Shown here piece after piece: positions 1-7,222 of a DNA stretch of 19,247 nucleotides. A program made the position numbers and the translations under genes. The notes under the pieces are model-generated. The model was not told where the DNA came from, did not search any database, and was given only the letters and a program-made list of their open reading frames with translations. The stretch's first letter is position 1, and each line of letters begins with the position of its first letter. This DNA is from Alphaproteobacteria bacterium UBA6178 (GTDB taxonomy: Bacteria > Pseudomonadota > Alphaproteobacteria > Rickettsiales > UBA3002): NCBI GenBank assembly GCA_002422205.1, contig DITS01000003.1, forward strand, positions 992-20,238. The letters run 5' to 3'.

Positions 1-139
1 AGTTCGGCTTTTTCGGCGTGGTGGTATACACACGGGTACAAACGCCGCGTTTTTGCGGGCAGGCTTGCATAGCCGGTACTTTATTACGTTTGGCGATAGG
101 TTTGCGCGGTTTACGCACTAACTGATTGATCGTTGGCAT
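1..139 (-). CDS. rpsL: 30S ribosomal protein S12, N-terminal part (partial at window edge)
   Basis: Reading leftwards from an ATG at 139, the first 46 codons give the highly conserved S12 N-terminus, including NQLVRKPR, CPQKRGVCTRVYTTTPKKPN and Lys43. S12 is a small-subunit protein at the decoding centre. Lys43, a residue whose substitution commonly gives streptomycin resistance, is the ordinary lysine. A GAAGGA ribosome-binding site lies about 9 bases before the ATG. The gene runs off the left edge, where rpsG and fusA would usually follow. A TTGACG/TATGTT promoter with a leader of about 140 nt lies upstream. The identification is certain from sequence; only the 5' part is visible. Confidence 0.98.
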   Translation of the reverse strand, partial: MPTINQLVRKPRKPIAKRNKVPAMQACPQKRGVCTRVYTTTPKKPN

Positions 140-286
140 GAGCCAAGTTCCTTCTGTTCTCCGTGCGCGGCAATAACTGTATCGGAGGGTTGCTTGCACG
201 ATAGGTTTATTCAAATAATGACCGGGAACGCTTGAGCCTTCTCTACAGTCATCATCGCGGATACCCCTCACCCGCGGAAGAAGCGC

Positions 287-315
287 AACATAGAGACGCC
301 CCCCCAACCCGTCAA
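287..315 (-). promoter_or_regulatory. Predicted sigma-70 promoter for rpsL
   Basis: On the minus strand, TTGACG (315-310) and TATGTT (292-287) are separated by exactly 17 bases, a good vegetative promoter with the TTGAC start typical of alphaproteobacteria. Transcription would begin near 280, giving an rpsL leader of about 140 nt. This is inferred from sequence only. Confidence 0.55.
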
Positions 316-402
316 GCGCAAAATGCACGTTATTTTTCTTTTTTATCCACATCCGTCAAAGCCGCAGAAATTCTACTAAAATGCAATGCAATTACACATC
401 AT

Positions 403-431
403 TTGACTACTATATATAGTAATGATATCAG
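403..431 (+). promoter_or_regulatory. Predicted promoter for the M23 peptidase gene, with a palindrome in its spacer
   Basis: TTGACT (403-408) and TATCAG (426-431) are 17 bases apart. A perfect 14-bp AT-rich palindrome, TACTATATATAGTA (408-421), lies mainly in the spacer, where a repressor or MerR-like regulator could act. The predicted start would leave a leader of roughly 200 nt before the GTG at 641. The -10 match is only moderate. Confidence 0.35.
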
Positions 432-560
432 CGCAGCCACCGTATATGCCTCATCAAAAGCCTGTCGGTAGAAGTTAAATTTTTATTACCTTTTCAGTTG
501 CAATCCCCTACCAAATGCGTAACACTAATACCCAAGCTGTTGGTTAAAGATACAAAAACA

Positions 561-598
561 GCCCCTAAATATGGTAGTGGCAAGCAACTGTTAGGGGC
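561..598. other. Inverted repeat in the leader of the M23 peptidase gene
   Basis: GCCCCTAA (561-568) and TTAGGGGC (591-598) form a perfect 8-bp stem around 22 bases. A second possible pairing joins CAGTTGC (496-502) to GCAACTG (584-590), inside that loop. Read on the minus strand the stem is followed by TGTTTTTG, like a weak terminator. The rest of the 140-640 gap holds the two promoters described separately and no convincing gene. Confidence 0.4.
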
Positions 599-640
599 AA
601 TAACAACAGAAAATGTGAACGACTATTAGGGATCTGATTC

Positions 641-2098
641 GTGAATACATCACTTGCCACGACCAACGCGCGCCTGCACGCCTCTCGTAAAGCCACACCT
701 ACCGCCCGCCCCATCACGCAAAAACGCGTGAATGTCGTGCGTTTCAGCTGGTTTGTGCTGGGTTCTCTCTTCGGCGTCGGCGTATCGCTGCTAATGAATC
801 TGTTTGTGACCACGGTCCTCATCCCTAAATATAACAGCCTTATTGCGCGCCAGGCGGGCGGAACCCAAATCGCATCCACGCCACAGGCAGGCGATACGGC
901 ATTGCTCATGGCCGCGCTCGATCAACCGCCGCGCCAAACCATCGATCTCACTCCCCCGCCTCCAGCCTATCCCCGCTCCGTCGAGCTGGTGGTCGATAAG
1001 GGCGACACACTGTTAAATATGCTGGTGAATGCGTCGGTTCATTATGATGAAGCCGTCGATGTGGTCGATGCGCTGCGCAAAACCTACAACCCGCGTCAGT
1101 TGCGCATTGGTCAGCACATCGCCGTTGACCTCGATCAACATCCTGATTTTTCGGATAAAGCGTCCGTGGCTGGCCTCAATATTCAGGTCAATAAGCTGAA
1201 TGCTATCCAGTTGGAAAAGCTGCCCAGCGGTTCTTTCTTTGCCTCCAAAACCGCCAAAGAAACCACCACCGAGCGCACCTATGCGGGCGGGACCATTACC
1301 AACAGCCTGTTCCAGACCGGCTATGATAACGGCATCCCCGATGGCGTGCTCGCCGAGTTGGTCAAAGCCTACAGCTATGATGTCGATTTCCAGCGCGAAA
1401 TTCGCAGCGGTGACCAAATGGAAGTGCTGTTCGATAAAAAAATCACCGACGAGGGTGACACCGTCGGCTATGGCAATATCCATTATGCCAGCCTCAAATT
1501 ACGCGGCAAAGAAAAGAAGATTTTCCGTCACGAAGCCAAAGACGGCACTGTTGGATTCTATGACGAAAACGGTGAAAGCATTGTCAAGGCCCTGCTACGC
1601 ACACCCATCAATGGTGCGCGTATTTCCTCCGGCTTCGGCCTGCGCCGTCACCCGATTCTGGGATACAGCAAAATGCACCGTGGCACCGATTTTGCCGCCG
1701 CAACAGGCACCCCCATCTACGCCGCCGGCGATGGCGTCATCGCCTCCCAGGGCTGGGTTGGTGGCTATGGCAATTACATTAAAATCCGTCACAACAATGA
1801 ATATTCCAGCGCCTACGCCCATATGAGCCGCTTCGTAAAAGGCCTCGGCAAAGGCTCCAAAGTCAAGCAGGGCCAGATCATTGGCTATGTCGGCTCGACA
1901 GGCCGCTCCACCGGCCCGCACCTGCATTATGAAGTGCACAAACATGGCCAGCAGGTCAACCCGATCAATCAGAAATTCAAAACCGGCGACAAGCTGCAAG
2001 GCACCGAACTGGCGAATTTCAAATCCAAAGTATCGGAACTCAACACCCAGCTGGCCTCCATGCCCAAATCCGGCACCCGTCTGGCCAGCAGCCAGTAA
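641..2098 (+). CDS. Membrane-anchored M23 family murein endopeptidase (MepM-like)
   Basis: A 485-residue cell-wall hydrolase predicted to cut peptidoglycan cross-links in the periplasm. One membrane segment spans about residues 35-61. A LysM/OapA-like domain follows (about 114-165), then the spacer domain typical of MepM/YebA proteins (SLFQTGYDNG, YSYDVDFQREIRSGD), then the LytM/M23 domain (about 330-445). All zinc and catalytic positions are present: His346 and Asp350 in HRGTD, His394 in YAHM, and His427 and His429 in HLHYEV, so the enzyme should be active rather than an EnvC/NlpD-type degenerate activator. Translation starts at GTG 641, with TTAGGGA 9 bases upstream. The next gene downstream is convergent, so it appears monocistronic. 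The exact bond cleaved cannot be told from sequence. Confidence 0.93.
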   Translation: MNTSLATTNARLHASRKATPTARPITQKRVNVVRFSWFVLGSLFGVGVSLLMNLFVTTVLIPKYNSLIARQAGGTQIASTPQAGDTALLMAALDQPPRQTIDLTPPPPAYPRSVELVVDKGDTLLNMLVNASVHYDEAVDVVDALRKTYNPRQLRIGQHIAVDLDQHPDFSDKASVAGLNIQVNKLNAIQLEKLPSGSFFASKTAKETTTERTYAGGTITNSLFQTGYDNGIPDGVLAELVKAYSYDVDFQREIRSGDQMEVLFDKKITDEGDTVGYGNIHYASLKLRGKEKKIFRHEAKDGTVGFYDENGESIVKALLRTPINGARISSGFGLRRHPILGYSKMHRGTDFAAATGTPIYAAGDGVIASQGWVGGYGNYIKIRHNNEYSSAYAHMSRFVKGLGKGSKVKQGQIIGYVGSTGRSTGPHLHYEVHKHGQQVNPINQKFKTGDKLQGTELANFKSKVSELNTQLASMPKSGTRLASSQ

Positions 2099-2143
2099 TG
2101 CATAAATCCGCAGCAGGCCGTGCCCTCAGCCGATTAAATAATC

Positions 2144-2166
2144 ATACTGGTGCCTGACACCAGTAT
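2144..2166. other. Perfect 9-bp hairpin downstream of the M23 gene
   Basis: ATACTGGTG (2144-2152) and CACCAGTAT (2158-2166) flank a 5-base loop 46 bases after the stop codon. There is no U-run, so it may stabilise or end the transcript without being a classical intrinsic terminator. Confidence 0.4.
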
Positions 2167-2200
2167 CCGCACGTGGAGATGCGATGCTAGCGTCAAGCGC

Positions 2201-2450
2201 CAGCATGACAAAGGATAAAACCAAGCTCAGCAGACCGAGCCCACCCGTCCCGCGTCATCCTCGGGGCGGCATCGCCGATCCCGGGGATCCACTACACGCA
2301 TAGCTCAACGCCTTAAAGGAGTGGCTAGATTCCCGCTAGTGTTTACCCCGCGCTTGTCGCGGGGAGGGAATGACAGAGTTTGAGTACCGAGGACAGTAGT
2401 CCGAGCCTTTAATGCGCAAAGCGCTAAGGCTCATTGCGAAGGCCAGTAGG
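2201..2450. repeat. Mosaic intergenic repeat block A
   Basis: This block fills most of the 2099-2490 gap and contains no gene. Four modules recur elsewhere in the window. 2201-2240 matches 11026-11065 at 37 of 40 bases. 2253-2292 matches 10800-10839 at 37 of 40 and folds on CCCGG-rich arms. 2328-2371 is a diverged copy (5 differences) of the 44-48-base hairpin element seen at 5939, 6847 and 10858. 2401-2450, beginning CCGAGCCTTTA, resembles 11060-11108. The module order differs between the two blocks. Confidence 0.8.
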
Positions 2451-2474
2451 CAGGAGCAGGAGCAGGAGCAGGAG
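2451..2474. repeat. Hexanucleotide tandem repeat (CAGGAG)x4
   Basis: Four perfect copies of CAGGAG lie 17 bases beyond the stop codon of the SPOR gene. The array is short and outside any gene. It could vary in copy number between strains by slippage. Confidence 0.85.
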
Positions 2475-2490
2475 CGAACATCAAACTCTC

Positions 2491-4077
2491 CTACCTGCCA
2501 AACGTCACCACACAAGACGCCCCACGGCTACGCAGCTGCGCGCAAAGCTGGTCTGCACCCATGCGGCTCATATAAGGGCCGGTGCGCAAACGATAGGTCG
2601 AGCGCATGGCACTGCCTTGCATCGGTGGGGTAATATTCGGCTGCATCGAATCCAGCAGTGGCCTGCTCATCGTACTGATCCGCATCCACTCGCCTTCGGC
2701 CTCGCCGGGCGTGCCATAGCTACCCAGCTGCACCCAATGCACCGAGCTGCTAAGCTGCGGCTGACGTTGCACATAACGGCTCTCGGGCAATGCGCCACGG
2801 TCATAACGCGCCGAGGTCGAAGCCCCTAAATCTGCTACGACATTACAGCGCAGATTATCCGGCACCTGGCCGCAAAACTGATTAATATGTGAGCCTTGCG
2901 CAAACGGCCCGACCCGCAGCGATACTCGCTTCTCACCCCCCGACATCATATACGGGCTGGTAATGCGCACACGCAATGGCGGCAATGACTGATTTTGCGC
3001 GCGGAAATTCTCCCAGAATCCCAGCGCCGATTGCTGATCAGGGAAATAGCTCACCTGTGCCCACAATGTTTTGCTTGCTGCGCTCATGCTGGGCATACCC
3101 AGCGACTGCATTTCCGCCACGCTTTGCACCCGAACCGGCTGCACCGGCATCGCTTGTTGCTGCTCCGATAACGGCACCTGAATCGCCTCTGCCACGGCCA
3201 CATCCTGCGACCCGCCGCTCAGCATCCCTGCCTGCGGTGCCAGCATCGGCGAGGCAGGCGCACGGTTCATATTATGCTGCTCCGCCATCATTCGCTGCTG
3301 ATCCACCACCTGCATCGATTGCGCTTTAGGCATCGGCGGTGGCGGCAGTTGCGGCTGCACTTGCGCGCTTGGCTCACTCATCATCGCAACAGGGGCTTGC
3401 GGCTGTGCCATCACTGCCATGGGGGCGGGTGCGTCAGCCTTCAATTCAGGATAATCGGCTTCGTCAGCTTTAGCAGCCTGAGCCTTGGGCTTGCTCTCCG
3501 AGAAAGGATTAAGACTCGACCAGAACCCTTCTTCTTCCGCCGCTTCGCGCTTCATATCAGCCGCTTTTTTAATCGGGCTGGCATCGGGCGAAACCATCGG
3601 CGCAGGCGCGGAAACGGGCGCTTCCACCGGCGCCGCAATCGGTTTGCTCAGCTGCGTTGCGGGCACCACGCGAGTGGAGCCAACCTGCTGGCCTTCAACC
3701 GATAAAGGCGGGTTCGGCACTTTCGCGCTCGAGCCGTCGACAAACATAGCGGTTTCCACCACATAGCACTCATCCCCGCGTGACGCGAGACGGTCGCAAA
3801 CAGCCTGCGCTTCGGCGCGGCTGGGCAGCGATCCTGCCTGTGTGCGGTATACTTTAAAATTATCCGGCGGCAGCGTCACATCCATCAAACGGACGGACAA
3901 ATTGCCCAGCATATCGGGATATTTGGATTGCAAACTCTCCCAGCGCGCCTGCGCTTTGCCTTGTTCGTCAAACGAACCCAACTGCAGCAGATAAACCCCA
4001 TCGGCATAAGCGATGGTGGCACCGGCAATCATCCCTGCCAGCATGGTACCAAGAGAAAGCGTGTATTTCAGCGACAT
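2491..4077 (-). CDS. Secreted protein with three SPOR domains
   Basis: A 528-residue exported protein. A signal peptide (about residues 1-25, cleavage likely after AYA) leads directly into a first SPOR domain (about 27-108). A long linker rich in Pro, Ala, Gln and Met follows, then two further SPOR-like domains (about 337-414 and 446-525). The hallmark VQLGSY/LQLGSF strand is clear in domains 1 and 3. Each domain carries a cysteine pair near its end: 94/104, 402/411 and 512/522. SPOR domains bind peptidoglycan strands lacking stem peptides, mainly at the septum, so a division or wall-remodelling role is likely; no catalytic domain is visible. ATG 4077 is preferred to the upstream in-frame GTG 4086 because AGAAG sits 8 bases before it. 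A strong promoter precedes it. Confidence 0.85.
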   Translation of the reverse strand: MSLKYTLSLGTMLAGMIAGATIAYADGVYLLQLGSFDEQGKAQARWESLQSKYPDMLGNLSVRLMDVTLPPDNFKVYRTQAGSLPSRAEAQAVCDRLASRGDECYVVETAMFVDGSSAKVPNPPLSVEGQQVGSTRVVPATQLSKPIAAPVEAPVSAPAPMVSPDASPIKKAADMKREAAEEEGFWSSLNPFSESKPKAQAAKADEADYPELKADAPAPMAVMAQPQAPVAMMSEPSAQVQPQLPPPPMPKAQSMQVVDQQRMMAEQHNMNRAPASPMLAPQAGMLSGGSQDVAVAEAIQVPLSEQQQAMPVQPVRVQSVAEMQSLGMPSMSAASKTLWAQVSYFPDQQSALGFWENFRAQNQSLPPLRVRITSPYMMSGGEKRVSLRVGPFAQGSHINQFCGQVPDNLRCNVVADLGASTSARYDRGALPESRYVQRQPQLSSSVHWVQLGSYGTPGEAEGEWMRISTMSRPLLDSMQPNITPPMQGSAMRSTYRLRTGPYMSRMGADQLCAQLRSRGASCVVTFGR

Positions 4078-4107
4078 AATGAACACTTCTACTTAAAATA
4101 ATGCGGC

Positions 4108-4136
4108 ATTATCACCATGCGGCATTAACGTTGCAA
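4108..4136 (-). promoter_or_regulatory. Predicted sigma-70 promoter for the SPOR gene
   Basis: On the minus strand TTGCAA (4136-4131) and GATAAT (4113-4108) are exactly 17 bases apart. The expected start point near 4101 leaves a leader of about 24 nt before ATG 4077. Confidence 0.55.
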
Positions 4137-4297
4137 ACCCAATTTTGGCATCCCCGACTCTGAAGGTGGGTAGTACCCTATCTATGCGTCTTATCGGACA
4201 CGGAGGGTAAAAACAAACAAAAATTTACGTTCCTTAACACAATCGATGCCTTATCCCCCTATTGCAGATTACACGCCGCACTGCTATAGCGGCTGTT

Positions 4298-5872
4298 ATG
4301 ACCGATTATTCCGCATGCAAAGCTTGGCCGTTCGAAGAGGCTCGCAAACTGGTGAAACGCTACGAAAAAGCGCCGCCAGCCAAGGGTTATGTGCTGTTCG
4401 AGACGGGCTATGGCCCCTCCGGCCTGCCGCATATCGGCACATTTGGCGAGGTGGCACGCACCTCGATGGTGCGCCATGCCTTCACCGCCATGAGCGACAT
4501 CCCCACCAAGCTCTTTTGCGTGTCCGACGATATGGACGGCATGCGCAAAGTGCCGGAGAATCTGCCACAACAGGAGATGCTGCAAGGCTATTTACACAAA
4601 CCGCTGACCCAAGTGCCCGACCCGTTTGGCACCCATGAAAGCTACGGCCACCATATGAATGCGCGGCTACGCGCGTTCCTTGACCGCTTCGGTTTCGACT
4701 ACGCATTTAAAAGCGCCACCGACCTCTATAAAGACGGCACCTATGACACCGCACTGCTCTCCGCGCTCAAAAACTACGACGCCATCATGAAAGTGATGCT
4801 CCCGACGCTGGGCGCGGAGCGTCAGGCGACCTACTCGCCCTTCCTGCCCATCTCGCCCACCACGGGCAATGTGCTTTATGTGCCGATGAAGCGCGTCGAC
4901 GCGGCAGCCGGCACCGTCACCTTCGATGATGAAGACGGAACGGAAACCACCCTGCCCGTCACTGGCGGCCATGTCAAAATGCAGTGGAAACCCGATATGG
5001 GAATGCGTTGGGCAGCGCTCGATGTGGATTATGAAATGTATGGCAAAGACCATCTCGCCAATGCGCCGCTTTATTCCAAAATCTGCCGCATCATCGGCGG
5101 CACCGCGCCCGAGCAAATGAATTACGAATTATTCCTCGATGACAAGGGCGAAAAAATCTCCAAATCAAAAGGCAACGGCCTCAGCATCGACGAATGGCTG
5201 AGCTACGGCACGCCCGAAAGCCTGTCGCTGTATATGTTCACCGCCCCGCGCAAAGCCAAGCGGCTCTATTTCGATGTCATCCCCAAACATGTCGATGAAT
5301 ATCTGACATGGCTATCCAAATACCCCGAGCAGTCCGATGCGGACAAGCTCGAAAACCCCGTCTGGCATATCCATTCGGGCAACCCGCCCGTGCCCGAAGT
5401 CGCGAGCCTGTCCTTCAGCCTGCTGCTCAATTTAGCCAGCGCTTGCAACCCCGATGATAAATCGATCCTGTGGGGCTTTATCAGCCGCTATGCGCCGCAT
5501 GCCACGCCTGCCACCTGCCCCACGCTTGACATACTAGCGGGTTATGCCGTGCGCTATTACGAAGATTTTGTGCGCCCGACCAAACAATACCGCGCACCAT
5601 CGGATGCCGAAAAAGCCGCGCTGGGCGACGTCAAAGCCATGCTGCAGGCGCTGCCCGCCGATGCCGATGCCGACGCAATCCAAACCGAAATTTTCACCAT
5701 CGGCAAAAACCATCATTACGAAAACTTACGCGACTGGTTCAAAACGCTGTATGAAATTCTGCTCGGCCAAGAACAAGGCCCGCGCATGGGCAGCTTTATC
5801 GCACTCTATGGCAAAAGCGAAACCATCGCCCTCATCGACCGCGTATTAGCGGGGGAATCCCTCGCCGCATGA
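4298..5872 (+). CDS. lysK: Lysyl-tRNA synthetase, class I (archaeal type)
   Basis: A 524-residue enzyme that charges tRNA-Lys with lysine using ATP. It belongs to the class I LysRS family, found in archaea, alphaproteobacteria, spirochaetes and a few others, and is unrelated to the class II LysS of most bacteria. Family blocks include FETGYGPSGLPHIGTFGE, SDDMDG, PDPFGT, VDYEMYGKDH and FDVIPKHVDEY. The ATP-binding HIGH-type signature is HIGT from His45, and the KMSKS-type loop is KISKS at 286-290. The reading frame extends back to TTG 4262, but homologues begin just before AWPFEEARK, so ATG 4298 is chosen; its ribosome-binding site is weak. The next gene starts 127 bases downstream beyond a repeat element, so a shared transcript is possible but not certain. 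Confidence 0.96.
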   Translation: MTDYSACKAWPFEEARKLVKRYEKAPPAKGYVLFETGYGPSGLPHIGTFGEVARTSMVRHAFTAMSDIPTKLFCVSDDMDGMRKVPENLPQQEMLQGYLHKPLTQVPDPFGTHESYGHHMNARLRAFLDRFGFDYAFKSATDLYKDGTYDTALLSALKNYDAIMKVMLPTLGAERQATYSPFLPISPTTGNVLYVPMKRVDAAAGTVTFDDEDGTETTLPVTGGHVKMQWKPDMGMRWAALDVDYEMYGKDHLANAPLYSKICRIIGGTAPEQMNYELFLDDKGEKISKSKGNGLSIDEWLSYGTPESLSLYMFTAPRKAKRLYFDVIPKHVDEYLTWLSKYPEQSDADKLENPVWHIHSGNPPVPEVASLSFSLLLNLASACNPDDKSILWGFISRYAPHATPATCPTLDILAGYAVRYYEDFVRPTKQYRAPSDAEKAALGDVKAMLQALPADADADAIQTEIFTIGKNHHYENLRDWFKTLYEILLGQEQGPRMGSFIALYGKSETIALIDRVLAGESLAA

Positions 5873-5891
5873 CCCGTTTTCTTATCTTGTC

Positions 5892-5911
5892 ATTCCCGCG
5901 AAAGCGGGAAT
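5892..5911. repeat. Short palindromic hairpin between lysK and the HAD gene
   Basis: ATTCCCGC and GCGGGAAT pair perfectly around a GAAA tetraloop 19 bases after the lysK stop. It shares the GTCATTCCCGC opening of the larger elements nearby and could stabilise the lysK mRNA 3' end. No U-run follows. Confidence 0.7.
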
Positions 5912-5938
5912 CTAGCCTGACTGTCGTTCTGGATTCCT

Positions 5939-5986
5939 CTGGATTCCCGCTGGAGTTTACCCCGTGCTTGTCACGGGGCGGGAATG
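5939..5986 (+). repeat. 48-base intergenic element, copy upstream of the HAD gene
   Basis: Identical over 48 bases, in inverse orientation, to 6847-6894 on the far side of the HAD gene. It matches 10858-10901 with one difference and 2328-2371 with five. It folds as an outer stem ATTCCCGC/GCGGGAAT and an inner CCCGT/ACGGG stem. It ends only 4 bases before the GGAG ribosome-binding site of the next gene, so it is probably within that gene's leader. Confidence 0.9.
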
Positions 5987-5999
5987 GCGGGGAGAAAGC

Positions 6000-6833
6000 A
6001 TGACCCCCCTCACCTCCCTCACCGACATCTCCTCGCACTATGATGCATTCCTCATCGACCTATGGGGCGTGATCCATGACGGCACACAAATGTATGAAGG
6101 CGCCGCCGCGGCGCTGGCGCATTTGCACCAAGCGGGCAAGCCGGTCTGCTTTTTATCCAACGCGCCACGCACCGCCGACAAAGCCATCCGCGTGATGGAC
6201 GCGCTCGGCGTGCCGCGCGCACATTATGCACATCTGGTCACCTCCGGTCAGGTCGCGCATGACTGGCTGAAATCCGAGTCCCCATGGGGCAAAAACTACT
6301 ATTACCTCGGCCCCGGCAAGGATGAGGATATTTTAAACGGCCTCGACTATCAATCCACCACCATGGACAAAGCAGGCTTTATCCTCAACACCGGCTTCGA
6401 ATCCGACTTCCAGCCCGAAGCCGACATCCTCCCCACCCTCGAAAAACTCCTTAGCCTCAAACTGCCCCTGCTCTGCGTCAACCCCGACATGGAAGTCGTC
6501 AAGCAAGACGGCACGCGCATGCTCTGCGCCGGATGGGTGGCCCAAGCCTACCAACAAATGGGCGGCACCGTCACCCTCATCGGCAAACCCTACGCGCAGG
6601 TCTACAATACCACCATCGGTCTGCTCGGCGCCGACAAAAAAATCCTCGCCATCGGCGACAACCTCCACACCGATATCAAAGGCGCCCAAAATATGGGGCT
6701 GGACTCACTCCTCATCACCGGCGGCATCCTCAAAAGCGAACATGGCACCCACCCCTCGCCCGAAAAACTTGCCGCACTGTGCCACCAAGCAAGCGCCGCC
6801 CCCACCTATGTGGCCCAAGCTTTCTCGCTCTAA
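6000..6833 (+). CDS. HAD superfamily class IIA hydrolase (TIGR01459-like)
   Basis: A 277-residue cytoplasmic phosphatase-like protein of the NagD/HAD-IIA group, substrate unknown. Motif I is at the start (FLIDLWGVIHDG, nucleophile Asp20), motif II is FLSNAPR, the lysine motif is GKP, and motif IV is GDNLHTDIKGAQNMG. The second aspartate of the usual DxD is Trp22, as I recall is typical of this subfamily. The frame extends back to GTG 5964, but that region is repeat sequence. ATG 6000 has GGGGAG 5 bases upstream and begins the recognisable domain, so it is chosen. The gene sits alone between two perfect inverted copies of a 48-base repeat. Context gives no clear pathway. Confidence 0.85.
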   Translation: MTPLTSLTDISSHYDAFLIDLWGVIHDGTQMYEGAAAALAHLHQAGKPVCFLSNAPRTADKAIRVMDALGVPRAHYAHLVTSGQVAHDWLKSESPWGKNYYYLGPGKDEDILNGLDYQSTTMDKAGFILNTGFESDFQPEADILPTLEKLLSLKLPLLCVNPDMEVVKQDGTRMLCAGWVAQAYQQMGGTVTLIGKPYAQVYNTTIGLLGADKKILAIGDNLHTDIKGAQNMGLDSLLITGGILKSEHGTHPSPEKLAALCHQASAAPTYVAQAFSL

Positions 6834-6846
6834 CCTCTATTCCTGT

Positions 6847-6894
6847 CATTCCCGCCCCGTGACAAGCACGGGGTAAACTCCAGCGGGAATCCAG
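6847..6894 (-). repeat. 48-base intergenic element, inverted copy downstream of the HAD gene
   Basis: The exact reverse complement of 5939-5986, starting 13 bases after the HAD stop codon. It can form the same double stem and may act as a transcript end or stabiliser. Confidence 0.9.
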
Positions 6895-6912
6895 CCTTGC
6901 GTTTATTATCCC

Positions 6913-7002
6913 GTCATGCTGCGGGACGCGAAGCAAGCGCGCAGTATCTTCATGCCACCTGATGGGGATCCTGCGCGCTTGCTTCGCAAGCCGCAGGATG
7001 AC
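6913..7002. repeat. Long imperfect inverted repeat element (GTCATSCTGCGG family)
   Basis: Arms 6913-6948 and 6967-7002 are reverse complements at 31 of 36 bases, around an 18-base centre. The same design and end sequence recur at 10947-11034. It is non-coding, and the stretch 6834-7222 holds only this, the neighbouring elements and the argH upstream region. Confidence 0.8.
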
Positions 7003-7051
7003 TGATAGAGAGTAGAGGATAACAATGATAAGAGGGCTTACTGACTATTGA

Positions 7052-7127
7052 TTGTCACCCCGTCGCATGACGGGGTCCGGCCTTGCTCAAAGAAAGACCA
7101 GACCCCGTAACAAGGACGGGGTGACAA
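7052..7127. repeat. Nested hairpin element between the HAD gene and argH
   Basis: TTGTCACCCCGTC (7052-7064) is the exact reverse complement of GACGGGGTGACAA (7115-7127). Each arm can instead pair locally: CCCCGTC with GACGGGG (7069-7075), and ACCCCGT (7102-7108) with ACGGGGT (7116-7122). The element can therefore form one long stem or two short hairpins. Confidence 0.75.
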
Positions 7128-7171
7128 CATCAACACAAAGCCCTTCCTTGCACACCCCCCTAAAACCATTG

Positions 7172-7201
7172 CTATCCATCCCCTCTTTGCGCTATGGATA
7201 G
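7172..7201. promoter_or_regulatory. Operator-like inverted repeat upstream of argH
   Basis: CTATCCAT (7172-7179) and ATGGATAG (7194-7201) are perfect inverted arms 14 bases apart, ending 21 bases before the argH ATG. A weak promoter (TTGCTA, then TATGGA after 18 bases) overlaps the repeat. It could be a regulator site or a leader hairpin; this is inference only. Confidence 0.35.
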
Positions 7202-7222
7202 CCAATAGATCAAGGAAACGAT

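Noticed and set aside
232..471. Open frame of 79 codons (+) in the rpsL/M23 gap
   Set aside because: It overlaps the predicted rpsL promoter and the AT-rich palindrome, has no ribosome-binding site and shows no recognisable protein features.
2201..2450. Insertion-sequence remnant
   Set aside because: No transposase fragment or target duplication is visible; the modules look like palindromic intergenic repeats.
2412..2829. Two overlapping + frames across the hexamer repeat and the 3' end of the SPOR gene
   Set aside because: They run through repeat sequence and then antisense to a well-supported gene, with no family features.
5889..7127. Cluster of repeats considered as a CRISPR array
   Set aside because: Copies vary in orientation, length and spacing and are self-complementary; there are no regular spacers and no cas genes.
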